This document shows positions 24,838-33,959 of a DNA stretch of 64,000 nt, one piece after another. This stretch comes from Nucisporomicrobium flavum. Lineage in GTDB: Bacteria; Actinomycetota; Actinomycetes; Mycobacteriales; Micromonosporaceae. The notes beneath the pieces were generated by a model that saw only the letters and a program-made list of their open reading frames with translations, was not told where the DNA came from and made no database searches. Positions within the stretch are counted from its first letter, which is position 1. Each line of letters begins with the position of its first letter. The DNA lies in assembly GCF_016464385.1 (NCBI RefSeq), contig NZ_JADMLH010000016.1, forward strand, positions 153,533-217,532, written 5' to 3'. A program made the translations under genes and the position numbers.

Positions 24838-25676
24838 CTGATCTCGGTGCGATCTTCCTGCCCCAGAACCCTCCCGAGCGACTGCCCGATGCGGCCCGCG
24901 CGGCCGACGAAGCGGGCCTCGAGCAGCTGTGGCTGTGGGAGGACTCCTTCCTCGCCGGCGGCATCTCGGCGGCCTCCGCGGCGCTCGCCGTCACCACCCG
25001 GCTCAAAGTCGGCATCGGCATCCTCCCCGTGCCGTTCCGCAACGTCGCGGTGACGGCGATGGAGGTCGCGACGCTGCATCGCATGTTCGGCGACCGCCCC
25101 ATCGTCGGCCTGGGCCACGGCGTCCAGGAGTGGATGGGTCAGGTCGGCGCGCGGGCGGCGTCGCCGATGACCCTGCTCCGCGAGTACACGACTGCCCTGA
25201 AGTCCCTGCTCAGCGGCGAGCCGGTGACCACGGAGGGCCGCTTCGTCCGCCTCGACGACGTCAAGCTGGACTGGCCGCCGGCCACGGCGCCCCGCGTGTT
25301 CATCGGGGGCACCGGCCCGAAGACCCTCCGTCTCGCCGGTGAGCTCGCCGACGGCACCATCCTGACCGGCAGCACCACGCCCGACACGCTCCGCGAGGCC
25401 CGCACCCACATCCAGCCGCCCGAGGGGCATGAGGTCGTGGTCTTCATGCCGGCAGCCACCGGCCCCGACGCCGTCGACCGCCTGGCCCGTGACCGCGAGA
25501 AGTACGGCGCTCCCTGGCTGGGTGCCCACGGTGACGCGGCCGACATCGCCGCGGTGGTCGAGCAGATGGCCGCGGCGGGTGCGGACACGGTCATCCTCCA
25601 GCCGACGCTGGACGAGCCGTCGCCCGAGGGCTTCATCCGCTTCGTCGCGGAGGAGGTGCGCCCCCTGGTGAAGTGA
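24834..25676 (+). CDS. LLM-class flavin- or F420-dependent oxidoreductase
   Basis: A 280-residue luciferase-like TIM-barrel enzyme from a GTG overlapping the upstream stop. Typical features are LGAIFLPQNPPERLPDAARAADEAGLEQLWLWED, RLKVGIGILPVPFRN, VGLGHGVQEWM and the FIGGTGPKTLRLAGELADGTIL segment near the C-terminus. In actinomycetes this type often uses F420 rather than FMN. The substrate is unknown; coupling to the ArsR-SRPBCC repressor suggests an inducible detoxification or degradation step. Confidence 0.9.
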   Translation: MTDLGAIFLPQNPPERLPDAARAADEAGLEQLWLWEDSFLAGGISAASAALAVTTRLKVGIGILPVPFRNVAVTAMEVATLHRMFGDRPIVGLGHGVQEWMGQVGARAASPMTLLREYTTALKSLLSGEPVTTEGRFVRLDDVKLDWPPATAPRVFIGGTGPKTLRLAGELADGTILTGSTTPDTLREARTHIQPPEGHEVVVFMPAATGPDAVDRLARDREKYGAPWLGAHGDAADIAAVVEQMAAAGADTVILQPTLDEPSPEGFIRFVAEEVRPLVK

Positions 25677-25748
25677 CGCGCCGGGTCACCCTCGACACGG
25701 CATGCCGGTGCCCGGGCGTCCGCTCCGGCGGCGCCTATCTTTCCGGAC

Positions 25749-26237
25749 ATGCCCATTTCGCCGTACCTGCACAGCCTGCGGGAGGTCGTCGGTCACCGGC
25801 TGCTGCTCCTGCCCGGCGTCACCGCCGTCGTGTTCGACGACGAGCAGCGGCTCCTGCTCGGGCAGCGCGCCGACAACGGCCGGTGGTCGCTGATCGCGGG
25901 GGTCATGGACCCGGGGGAGCAGCCGGCCGAGACGGTCGTCCGCGAGGTGTACGAGGAGACGGCTGTCCACGTCGTCCCCGAACGGATCACCAGCGTCTTC
26001 ACCCAGCCGCCGAACACCTACCCCAACGGCGACCGCACCGAGTACGTCGACATCACGTTCCGCTGCCGCGCGGCCGGCGGCGAGGCGCGGGTGAACGACG
26101 ACGAGTCGCTGGCGGTGGGCTGGTTCCGGCTGGCGGACCTGCCCCCGATCGGCGACCTGACCCGCCGGCGCATCGAGTGCGCGCTCGAGCCCGGCACGGC
26201 GGCCTGGTTCGGCACCCCGGCCGACCGCCACCCCTGA
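25749..26237 (+). CDS. Nudix hydrolase
   Basis: A 162-residue protein with the Nudix box GVMDPGEQPAETVVREVYEETAV (GX5EX7REUXEEXGU with Ala in place of the last Gly). It hydrolyses a nucleoside diphosphate linked to another group; the VTAVVFDDEQRLLLGQRADNGRWSLIAG start is typical of housecleaning ADP-ribose/NADH pyrophosphatase relatives. It is a single gene, convergent with a GNAT gene 10 bases away. Confidence 0.92.
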   Translation: MPISPYLHSLREVVGHRLLLLPGVTAVVFDDEQRLLLGQRADNGRWSLIAGVMDPGEQPAETVVREVYEETAVHVVPERITSVFTQPPNTYPNGDRTEYVDITFRCRAAGGEARVNDDESLAVGWFRLADLPPIGDLTRRRIECALEPGTAAWFGTPADRHP

Positions 26238-26246
26238 CCTGCGGGC

Positions 26247-26789
26247 TCAGAGGCGCCGGGCCCGTACGTGGTCGTCGTGCCACACCTCGCCGACCAGGAA
26301 CCGCTTGGTGCCGACGATCTCGAACCCGTGCTTCGCGTAGAACTTCGCCGCCCGGGCGTTCCGCTGGTTGACCCCCAGCCAGCAGGTCGCCGCCCCCGTC
26401 CCCGCGGCCGCCGCCAGCGTCTCCGTCATCAGCGTCGAGGCGACCCCGGTGCCGTGGCTGTCCGCCGAGACATAGAACTTGCTGAGCTCGATGCTCACCC
26501 CGTCGCCCGCCGCCGCCACGGTCGCCGCCAGCTCCGGATCGGTGATCGCTCCGCCGATGAGCATCGCGTACCCGACAGCCTTGCCGTCCTCGTCCTCGGC
26601 GACGAGCAGGATCCTGGCCGGGTCGGCCAGGTATCGCTCGAAGCTGTCGGGGGACAGATGCTGGGAGACGAATGCCTCGATGTCGCTCTGCAGCGTCCCG
26701 GGCGGGGTCGCGAGGCCGAAGGTGCGGGCCGCGAGGTCGTGCAGCGCCGGCGCGTCGGCAGGGTCGGCGCGGCGGGTGGTGATCGCCAT
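26247..26789 (-). CDS. GNAT-family N-acetyltransferase
   Basis: A 180-residue acetyltransferase starting MAITTRRADPADAPAL. The central strand/helix (SIELSKFYVSADSHGTGVASTLMTETLAAA) carries the acetyl-CoA loop, and WLGVNQRNARAAKFYAKHGFEIVG is the standard C-terminal motif. The substrate is unknown. It converges with the Nudix gene and is divergent from the GH20 gene. Confidence 0.92.
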   Translation of the reverse strand: MAITTRRADPADAPALHDLAARTFGLATPPGTLQSDIEAFVSQHLSPDSFERYLADPARILLVAEDEDGKAVGYAMLIGGAITDPELAATVAAAGDGVSIELSKFYVSADSHGTGVASTLMTETLAAAAGTGAATCWLGVNQRNARAAKFYAKHGFEIVGTKRFLVGEVWHDDHVRARRL

Positions 26790-26899
26790 GCCGAGAAGAG
26801 TAACGGCGGCGTGACGCTGTTCATCGGGCCGCCCAGAAACTGGAAAGAGGGTTTAGAGTTTCCGGCGGGCCGGGGGACGGCCCCTACGAGAAGGGCGTA

Positions 26900-28369
26900 G
26901 TGGTGACCAGAGAACTGGGCGATGTGATTCCCGCTCCGGGCGAGGTGCGGCCCGATGCGGCCGCCTTCTTCACGCTCGACGCGGGTACGGCGATCAGCGC
27001 GGCCCCCGGCACGGAGCACGTGGCGGCGTACCTGGCCGACGTCCTGCGCCCGGCCACGGGGTTCGAGCTGCCCGTCGGCGACAACGGCGCGATAACGCTG
27101 AGTCTCGACGCCGGGCTGGCCGCGGAGGCGTACCGGCTGGAGATCGCGACCGGCGGGGTCCGGCTCACCGCGGGGGCGTCGGCCGGGCTGTTCAACGCCG
27201 TGCAGACTCTGCGCCAGTTGCTGCCGGCGGAGATCTACACCGGCACGCCGCAGCAGGCCGCGTGGACCCTGCCGGGCGGGACGATCGTGGACGCGCCCCG
27301 GTTCGGCTACCGCGGGGCGATGCTCGACGTGGCCCGGCACTTCTTCACCGTCGCCGAGGTCAAGGCGTTCATCGACGCGATCGTCCAGTTCAAGATCAAT
27401 CACCTGCACCTGCACCTCACGGACGACCAGGGCTGGCGGATCGAGATCGACGCCTGGCCGAAGCTCACCGCGATCAGCGGCGGCGACGGTACCGGCGTGG
27501 ACGGCGTCGGCCCCGGCTTCTACACCAAGGCCGACTACACCGAGATCGTCGAGTATGCCGCCGCGCGCTTCGTCACCATCGTCCCGGAGATCGACATGCC
27601 GGGGCACGTGAACGCCGCGCAGGTCGCGTACCCGGAACTCACCGCCGACGGGGTCGCGCCGCCGCAGCGTACGGACGTGGAGGTCGGCTACAGCTCGCTC
27701 GTGGCCGGCAAGGACGAGACGTACGCGTTCGTGGCCGACGTCCTGCGCGAGGTCGCGGCGCTGACCCCGGGCCCGTACGTGCACATCGGCGGCGACGAGG
27801 CGCAGGCCACCACGGCCGAGGACTACCGGACGTTCATCGAGCGGGTGCTGCCGCTCGTCACCGCGTACGGGAAGAGCCCGATCGGCTGGCACGAGATGGC
27901 CACGGTCGACCTGCCGCCGTCCGCGGTGACGCAGTACTGGCGCATCGAGGCCGCCGACGACGGCACCGCCCGCGCCGCCGCGACCGGGGGCAAGGTGCTG
28001 ATGTCCCCGGCCGACCGCACGTACCTGGACATGAAGTACACCGAGGACAGCCCGTTGGGGCTGGACTGGGCGGGCGTGCTCGGCGTCGAGAAGGCGTACG
28101 GCTGGGACCCGGCCGAACGGCTGCCCGGGGTGGGGGAGGAGTCCCTGCTCGGCGTGGAGGCGCCGCTGTGGTCGGAGACCCTGCGCAGCCTCGACGACGT
28201 GCTCACCATGACGTTCCCGCGGCTCCCGGCGATCGCGGAGATCGGCTGGTCACCGCGGGAGACCCGGGACTGGGAGTCGTTCCGCCGCCGGCTGGCCGCC
28301 TTCGGCCCGCGCTGGCAGCACCAGAGCGTCGCCTACCACCCGTCCCCGGAGATCGCCTGGCCCACCTGA
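26900..28369 (+). CDS. GH20 beta-N-acetylhexosaminidase
   Basis: A 489-residue enzyme from GTG 26900 (AGAAGGG upstream; the adjacent GTG 26903 is equivalent). An N-terminal GH20b alpha/beta domain (about 1-135) precedes the GH20 barrel, with FGYRGAMLDVARHFFTV, HLHLHLTDDQGWRIEI and catalytic HIGGDEA (Asp-Glu pair). There is no signal peptide, so it likely acts in the cytoplasm on imported chitobiose or muropeptide-derived sugars, unlike the secreted forms. It removes terminal GlcNAc/GalNAc by substrate-assisted catalysis. A 16-bp stem terminator follows. Confidence 0.93.
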   Translation: MVTRELGDVIPAPGEVRPDAAAFFTLDAGTAISAAPGTEHVAAYLADVLRPATGFELPVGDNGAITLSLDAGLAAEAYRLEIATGGVRLTAGASAGLFNAVQTLRQLLPAEIYTGTPQQAAWTLPGGTIVDAPRFGYRGAMLDVARHFFTVAEVKAFIDAIVQFKINHLHLHLTDDQGWRIEIDAWPKLTAISGGDGTGVDGVGPGFYTKADYTEIVEYAAARFVTIVPEIDMPGHVNAAQVAYPELTADGVAPPQRTDVEVGYSSLVAGKDETYAFVADVLREVAALTPGPYVHIGGDEAQATTAEDYRTFIERVLPLVTAYGKSPIGWHEMATVDLPPSAVTQYWRIEAADDGTARAAATGGKVLMSPADRTYLDMKYTEDSPLGLDWAGVLGVEKAYGWDPAERLPGVGEESLLGVEAPLWSETLRSLDDVLTMTFPRLPAIAEIGWSPRETRDWESFRRRLAAFGPRWQHQSVAYHPSPEIAWPT

Positions 28370-28454
28370 CAGCCGGCGGCCCGGCGGGAGCGCGCTTCCA
28401 GACGGGCGCCGTCGCACCGACGTGCCGCGCAGCGCCATCGTCCTCCTCATGACG

Positions 28455-28490
28455 CGGCGGCGGTGACCCGTGCGCGGGTCACCGCCGCCG
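28455..28490 (+). terminator. Hairpin terminator after the GH20 gene
   Basis: Perfect 16-bp stem (CGGCGGCGGTGACCCG and its complement) around the loop TGCG, 85 bases after the GH20 stop. The remaining 28491-28643 holds no gene and should contain the promoter of the M48 protease. Confidence 0.85.
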
Positions 28491-28643
28491 AATCCGCCGG
28501 CGGCCCGGCGAAAATCTTCCTTAAATATGTACGGCTTCCGCAGACGGGTTTGTGCACGTCAACCACGTGTTCAGCGGTACGCCGGCGTGGGTCGGGGCGA
28601 TGCTGCCCGACGGACTGTCGCCGGGGCCCCCTAGGCTTTCCCG

Positions 28644-30650
28644 GTGCGGAACAGGGTGTGGGCCTCGACCGCCGCGCTGGCCGGTTTCCTGGCCGTGGCC
28701 GCGGCGCAGCTCGCGCTGGTCGTGGTGCCGGTGCTGCTGGTGCTCTCGATGCTGCCGGGTGCGGCGGCGCTGCGGATCGGGCTCCCGGTCTGCATGGCCA
28801 CGGTCGGTGTCATGGCGTATGCGACCTGGCGCGCCCTGCACACCCGCCGCCCCCACCCGGTCGGCATCCCGGTCGCCCGCGACGACGCCCCGCTGCTGTG
28901 GGAGCTCGTCGACGGCGCTGCGGCGGCCGCGGGCACCCGCGCGCCCGACCGGGTGACGATCGTGGCCGACGCCGCCGCGAAGCTGATCGAGCGCACCCGC
29001 CTGCTCGGCCTGGCGGGCGGCCGCCGCGACCTCTACCTGGGCCTGCCGCTGCTGCAGGCGTGGGACACCCACCGCCTCAAGGCCGTCGTCGCCCACGAGC
29101 TCGGCCACTTCTCGCCCCGCTTCGGCCGCCTCGCCCCGGTCGCCTACCGCGGCCGCACCGTGGTGGCCCGCGTGGTGCCCCGCATCTCCCGCCGCAACCC
29201 GGCCGGCCCGCTGCTGAGGTCGTACGCGGGCTTCTACCGGCGCATCGACGCCCCGTTCAGCCGCGCCCAGGAGCTCCAGGCCGACCGCATCGCCGCCGAG
29301 TACGCAGGCCCCCGCACCGCCGCGGCCGTCCTGCAGGACCTGCCCGCGCTGGACGCGCTGCTCCGGGTGTTCCACGCCGAATACCTCGGCCCGGGCTGGC
29401 AGGCGGGCCGCGTCCCGGACGACATCTTCGGCGGCTTCCTGCGGGTGCTCGCGGCCCGGGCGGAGGAGATCGCGGTCCTGCGCACCCGTGAACCGGTCCC
29501 ACCGTCCACCTGGGACACCCACCCGCCCGTCCAGGACCGCCTCGCCGCGCTCGCCACCTCGACCGCTCCCGCCCCGGCGACCGGTCCCGCCCCCGTGGCC
29601 GACCCCAGCAATGCGACCAGCTCCACCGACGCGACCAGCTCCCTCGACGCGCCCGGCCCAACCGATGCGCCCGGAAAAACCCATGAGCCCGGCACCACCG
29701 ACGAGCCCGGCACAACCGACGCCGGCGGCGCGACCGACGAGGCCTCGGGCGGGGAGCAGGCCGAGCCGGAGCTGATTCCCGACCTGCCCGGCCTGGGGCG
29801 CGCGCTGCAGCACGTCGCGTTCCCGCCTCAGGGCCGAGCCACCGTCGGCTGGGACGACTTCTTCGGCGCCGCGCGGACCGTCGAGATGCAGCGGGAGGCC
29901 GACGCCGCCCTGACCACGGTCTCGCGGGCCGCCGGCAGCACCGTGTCCACCGCCGACGACGTGCTGGAGCTCGCCGGTGACGGCCGACTGCGCAAGATCG
30001 CCGAGTCGGTCTTCCCGGGGCTGCCCGCCGACGAGACCGCGTACCGGGTGATCGACCTGGTCACGCTCCTGCTCGCCCTCGCCGCGCTGCACAGCGGGGC
30101 GGCGCGCTGGCGGCACAGCTGGACGGGCACCGCCGAGCTGGTCGCGGCCGACGGCTCGCACCTGGACCTCGGCGGGCTCGCCGCGATGGCCGTGGACCCG
30201 GCGACCGTGGCGACCGCGCGGGAGAAGCTGGCCGGCCTCGGGATCGACGTCGCCGCCGCGCCCGCGGGTGACGGCGAGCAGGCCCGGCCGGAGGTCGTCG
30301 GCGGCGTGGTCAACCTCGTGGTGGACGGGTCGCGTACGGACGTGCTGGTGGTGGACACCGGGCTCTTCCTGCTCCCCGGGCTGCCGCGGTCGCAGAACGG
30401 CTCCGCGAAGCGGCGGCTTGCCGAGTTCGCCGCGGCGGACGGTGCCCAGCGGGAGGCCGCTGCCCCGGGAACCCGGTTCGTCCCGTACGCGGAGGTGGCC
30501 AACGCCACGCAGGTGCGCCGCCGGAGCTGGGACCTCGTCCTCCGCGACGGCTCGACGATCGGTGTACGAACCGCCCTCGACTCCGACGAGCTGCCGGGCG
30601 GCTGGGCGGCCCTCGACGACGCCGTCGCGTTCCTGTCCCGTACCCGATAG
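28644..30650 (+). CDS. M48-family membrane metalloprotease with long C-terminal extension
   Basis: A 668-residue protein from GTG 28644. Two hydrophobic segments (residues 8-65) anchor it. The zinc site is VVAHELGHFS (HExxH), with the third ligand in QELQADRIAAEYA, as in HtpX/STE24 relatives. A Thr/Asp/Ala/Pro-rich linker of imperfect repeats (about 305-370, units like TTDEPG) separates the protease from a C-terminal region of about 290 residues with no family I recognise, containing a hydrophobic helix near TAYRVIDLVTLLLALAAL. It may degrade misfolded membrane proteins; the extension may recognise substrate. Confidence 0.87.
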   Translation: MRNRVWASTAALAGFLAVAAAQLALVVVPVLLVLSMLPGAAALRIGLPVCMATVGVMAYATWRALHTRRPHPVGIPVARDDAPLLWELVDGAAAAAGTRAPDRVTIVADAAAKLIERTRLLGLAGGRRDLYLGLPLLQAWDTHRLKAVVAHELGHFSPRFGRLAPVAYRGRTVVARVVPRISRRNPAGPLLRSYAGFYRRIDAPFSRAQELQADRIAAEYAGPRTAAAVLQDLPALDALLRVFHAEYLGPGWQAGRVPDDIFGGFLRVLAARAEEIAVLRTREPVPPSTWDTHPPVQDRLAALATSTAPAPATGPAPVADPSNATSSTDATSSLDAPGPTDAPGKTHEPGTTDEPGTTDAGGATDEASGGEQAEPELIPDLPGLGRALQHVAFPPQGRATVGWDDFFGAARTVEMQREADAALTTVSRAAGSTVSTADDVLELAGDGRLRKIAESVFPGLPADETAYRVIDLVTLLLALAALHSGAARWRHSWTGTAELVAADGSHLDLGGLAAMAVDPATVATAREKLAGLGIDVAAAPAGDGEQARPEVVGGVVNLVVDGSRTDVLVVDTGLFLLPGLPRSQNGSAKRRLAEFAAADGAQREAAAPGTRFVPYAEVANATQVRRRSWDLVLRDGSTIGVRTALDSDELPGGWAALDDAVAFLSRTR

Positions 30651-30850
30651 TCATCCGCCCAAGGTGAACCGATCGGCCGCGCCGGGCCGTGTAATCACAA
30701 GAGGGTCAAATCCCTGACGATCGCGTAGCGGAAGCATCACCGGCGGTCACACTGGAATCCGGTGTCGTTCGCTTACCGTTCGCGGAACTGGGTAGAAGTA
30801 GGCCACGCGGATCGGCGATGATCGCCACACAACAGGGGGGAGGGGCGCTG

Positions 30851-31348
30851 ATGGAACGGGGACCCATGGCGCTCTTCGGGGCCATCGTCGCGGTGGGCCT
30901 CGGACCGGCGATGTGGCTGGGCGCGCAGTTCGGTGACGCGACGCTGACACCGGCGCGGCCGCCCGCCGTGACCGTGCAGCAGGACACCACCACCGAGCCC
31001 AAGGGCGGCTCGGGGGCGGGCGACGCGCCGACCGATCAGACGCAGATCATCCGTACCGAGCCGAAGGCCAAGACGGAGACCATCCGTACCGAGGGCCGGG
31101 TGAAGCCGCCGGCCGTGTCGCCGACGCCCTCGTCGTCGCCCTCCAAGGAGCCGGCGACCGACCCGGCCGAATCGACCCCGCCCGCGGACGACGACTCCGG
31201 GCCGAGTACGCCGCCGGTCGAGGAGTCGACGGAGACAGCCCCGCCGCCGGCCGACGACGAGTCCGAGCCGCCGGCCGAGCCCGACCCGCCCGCCACCGAC
31301 GCCGATGCTGACGCCGGTGCCGGTTCCGGCAAGCTCGTCGGAGCCTGA
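30851..31348 (+). CDS. Membrane-anchored, intrinsically disordered Pro/Glu/Asp-rich protein
   Basis: A 165-residue protein. I chose the ATG at 30851 because a GGGGGGAGGGG ribosome site is well placed; an ATG at 30818 has none. One hydrophobic segment (MALFGAIVAVGLGPAMWLGA) near the N-terminus is followed by about 135 residues of low-complexity sequence rich in Pro, Thr, Ser, Glu and Asp, with an imperfect repeat IIRTEPKAKT / TIRTEGRVK. It is probably an anchored wall-spanning spacer. No family is recognised. The 200 bases upstream contain no gene. Confidence 0.7.
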   Translation: MERGPMALFGAIVAVGLGPAMWLGAQFGDATLTPARPPAVTVQQDTTTEPKGGSGAGDAPTDQTQIIRTEPKAKTETIRTEGRVKPPAVSPTPSSSPSKEPATDPAESTPPADDDSGPSTPPVEESTETAPPPADDESEPPAEPDPPATDADADAGAGSGKLVGA

Positions 31349-31357
31349 CCTCGCGGG

Positions 31358-31774
31358 TCAGTCCCGGTGGAGTTCCACGATCGGGATGCGGCGGTCACCC
31401 GCTCGCTGCTGGTGCTCGAGGAAGAACGCGTGCTGCCCGGTGATCCGGTCCCACTGCCGCTCGTAGTCCTCACCGGACAGCGGTGTCGCCCGCGCCGGGA
31501 AGGTCTCGCCCGGCAGCTCCACCGTGACGGCCGGGTCGGCCAGCAGGTTCCGGTACCACTGCGGGTCCTCGGCCGCCCCGGCGTTGGAGGCGACCACGAA
31601 CAGCCGCCCGTCGGCGCGGACGTACATGATCGGACTCGTCCGGGGCTCGCCGCTGCGCCGTCCACGGGTGGTGAGCAGCAGCAACGGCCGGTCACCGATG
31701 GAGGCACCGGCGTCGGCGCGGAACGTCGCGATGAGCTGCCGGTTGTACGCGAGCACGTCGTCGGGCATTGTCAT
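31358..31774 (-). CDS. Deazaflavin (F420)-dependent nitroreductase family protein (Ddn/DUF385)
   Basis: A 138-residue split beta-barrel protein with the family marks PLLLLTTRGRRSGEPRTSPIMYVRADGRLFVVASNAGA and the following PQWYRNLLADPAVTVEL. It would use reduced F420 to reduce small molecules such as quinones or nitro compounds. The start is at most 7 bases from the stop of a WYL regulator, so the two genes form an operon. Its Ddn-like fold together with the LLM enzyme at 24.8 kb implies an F420-producing host. Confidence 0.9.
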   Translation of the reverse strand: MTMPDDVLAYNRQLIATFRADAGASIGDRPLLLLTTRGRRSGEPRTSPIMYVRADGRLFVVASNAGAAEDPQWYRNLLADPAVTVELPGETFPARATPLSGEDYERQWDRITGQHAFFLEHQQRAGDRRIPIVELHRD

Positions 31775-31781
31775 GCCCCGA

Positions 31782-32768
31782 TCATGCCCCCTCGTCCGGG
31801 TGGTAGGTCGCCATCAGCCCGCGAGCCGTCGCCGCGAAACGCTCCCGCAGCTCCGGCGGGTCCAGCACCTCCGCGTCCGCCCCGAGCTTGAGCAGCTCCA
31901 TGTGTCCATGCCGGACCGATTCGATGGGTACGCGCGTGGTCAGCCATCCGGCCTCGTCCGGCTCCGTCGCCTCCGCACGGGCCACGCGGGACATCTCGGG
32001 CGGGAAGATGTACGCCATGCGGGTCAGCGCTTCGGCGGTCATCCGTACGGTCGCCGTGGCCGTGTAGACACTGCTCTCGTACCGGTCCGTCCACTCCCGC
32101 CAGAACGCGGCGAGGTCGAAGCCCGCCGGCCGGGTCGCCGGTTCGTCGCGGAGGTGGGCGTCGAGGATGTTCACCACCCGGTAGGCCGTCACCCGCTCAC
32201 CCGCCGCCGCGACCAGGTACCACCGTCCCGCCTTGAGGACCACGCCGAGCGGCGCGAGCGTACGGGTCACCTCCCGCGGCGCCTTCCACCGGCGGTAGCG
32301 AACCTCCAGCTGCCGTTCCTGCCACACCGCATCGGCCACGGTGGCCAGGAACGGCGTCGGCTCGTCGGCGCGGAACCAGCCCGGCGCGTCCAGGTGGAAG
32401 CGCTCGCGTACCCGATCCGCCCGGCCGGCCAGCTCGCCCGGCAGCGAGGCGCGCAGTTTCAGCTCCGCCGCGGCCAGCACCGATCCCAGACCGAGTTCCG
32501 CCGCGGGCCCCGGTACGCCGGCCAGGAACAGCGAACCCGCCTCGTCCCCGGTCATCCCGGTGAGGCGGGTGCGGTAGCCGTCGAGCAACTGGTAGCCGCC
32601 GGCCGGGCCACGATCGGCGTAGACCGGCACCCCGGAGGCGCCCAGGGACTCGACGTCGCGATACACCGTCCGTACGGAGACCTCCAGCTCGTCGGCGAGC
32701 TCCTGCGCGGTCATCCGGCCGCGCGTCTGCAGCAGAAGCAGCAGGGAGACCAGGCGGGAAGCACGCAC
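31782..32768 (-). CDS. WYL-domain transcriptional regulator
   Basis: A 328-residue YafY-type regulator. The N-terminal helix-turn-helix (SRLVSLLLLLQTRGRMTAQELADELEVSVRTVYRDVESL) is followed by a WYL domain (LEVRYRRWKAPREVTRTLAPLGVVLKAGRWYLVAAAGERVTAYRVVNI) and the C-terminal WCX extension. It is the first gene of a two-gene operon with the F420-dependent reductase, which it likely controls. Confidence 0.92.
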   Translation of the reverse strand: MRASRLVSLLLLLQTRGRMTAQELADELEVSVRTVYRDVESLGASGVPVYADRGPAGGYQLLDGYRTRLTGMTGDEAGSLFLAGVPGPAAELGLGSVLAAAELKLRASLPGELAGRADRVRERFHLDAPGWFRADEPTPFLATVADAVWQERQLEVRYRRWKAPREVTRTLAPLGVVLKAGRWYLVAAAGERVTAYRVVNILDAHLRDEPATRPAGFDLAAFWREWTDRYESSVYTATATVRMTAEALTRMAYIFPPEMSRVARAEATEPDEAGWLTTRVPIESVRHGHMELLKLGADAEVLDPPELRERFAATARGLMATYHPDEGA

Positions 32769-32796
32769 CCGCCCAGTCTCCCAGTGCCGGCGTGCC

Positions 32797-33948
32797 TCAG
32801 AGGCCGAGGATCCGGTTCAGGATGTCGCGGTAGCCGCGCAGCTGGACGCGCAGCGCCTCGGTGTCGTCGCCGTCCCCGGCGATGCCCTCCTTGCGGGAGC
32901 GCAGGCTCGCGGTCAGCCGGTCGACGGCCTCCTCCACGAGCTTGGCGGCCTCGTCGGTGGCCTCCTTGGGGCTGTCGACGAAGCGCAGCTGCACGTCACG
33001 CCACCGCTCCTGGAAGCCCTGCGCGTCGGCGGCGGCGAAGAAGCCCTCTCCCGGCCCGGAGGCGGCAGGCGAAGCCGCGGCGGCCGGAGCAGCCGACGCC
33101 GGAGCCGAGGTGACGGCGGCCGCGGGGACCGCCGCCGCGACCACGGCCGGGCTGTCGTCGGCGGCGGAGGCAACGGGTGCGGCGGGTGCCGTGGTCGTGG
33201 CCGAGTCGTCGCTCGCGGACCGGTCCAGCGGCTCGTCCGTCACCGGGTCCACCGCCTTCGGGTCGTCGAAGCCGCCCTCGTCCTTCAGCGCCGGGTGGGC
33301 GTCCGTCGGGGCGGTCTGCGCGCCGGTGTCCGTCGTGGTCTCGGTGGCCCGGTCCTTGACCTGCGGGTCGTCCTTGACCTGCGGGTCGTCGAACGTGCCG
33401 TGGTCGTCCAGCGCCACGTCCACCACGTCGTCCTGGCCGGTGCCGGGTCCGGCCTGCGGCATGCCCGTCCCATCGTCGGTCGCGGTGCTGCTCGCGTACG
33501 TGCGGGTGTTGCTCTCGGAAGGCGACTCCACCGACCCGTCACCGGGGGCGACCATGCGGTCGTCGCCGACGCCGGAGTCGGCGGCCGAGACGCGGTCCGT
33601 CGAGTCCCACTGGTCGTTCAGGGGGTTGGCGACCGCGGACGCGGCGACGGCACCCCCGACGGTCGACGCGCCGAAGGCGGTCGGCTGCGGGCCCGGCTCG
33701 TGAAACTCGGGCTGGCTGCGGTCGTCCCGGTCGGTCCGGTCATCTCGGTCGGCGCGGTCATCTCGGTCGTCGCGGGCCGGCACGGTGCCGGTCGCGTCGC
33801 CGGCGTTCGCCTCGGCGGGCGCGTTGGACCAGGGCGACGGCGGGCGCTGGCCCGGCACTGCGACCGGGTCGGACTGCACGCGGTCGGGACGGTCCTCCTG
33901 GGCCTGCTCGTCGGCCGAGTCCCGGGAGTCGTTGGAGAAGAAACGCAT
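32797..33948 (-). CDS. Acidic low-complexity protein with a C-terminal module shared with its neighbour
   Basis: A 383-residue soluble protein. Residues 1-295 are disordered and repetitive, with runs of DRDD/ADRDDRT (about 60-75), a duplicated DDPQVKD and Ala/Pro-rich stretches. The last ~75 residues (GFQERWRDVQLRFVDSPKEATDEA...LRGYRDILNRIL) are helical and match, in order and in key residues, the middle and end of the protein encoded just upstream. I do not recognise the family. The two genes are 11 bases apart and surely co-transcribed. Confidence 0.8.
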   Translation of the reverse strand: MRFFSNDSRDSADEQAQEDRPDRVQSDPVAVPGQRPPSPWSNAPAEANAGDATGTVPARDDRDDRADRDDRTDRDDRSQPEFHEPGPQPTAFGASTVGGAVAASAVANPLNDQWDSTDRVSAADSGVGDDRMVAPGDGSVESPSESNTRTYASSTATDDGTGMPQAGPGTGQDDVVDVALDDHGTFDDPQVKDDPQVKDRATETTTDTGAQTAPTDAHPALKDEGGFDDPKAVDPVTDEPLDRSASDDSATTTAPAAPVASAADDSPAVVAAAVPAAAVTSAPASAAPAAAASPAASGPGEGFFAAADAQGFQERWRDVQLRFVDSPKEATDEAAKLVEEAVDRLTASLRSRKEGIAGDGDDTEALRVQLRGYRDILNRILGL

Positions 33949-33959
33949 CGTCGTACTCC

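Noticed and set aside
30651..30850. Possible extra gene in front of the disordered membrane protein
   Set aside because: No frame with a start, ribosome site and plausible codon use; it is treated as promoter region.
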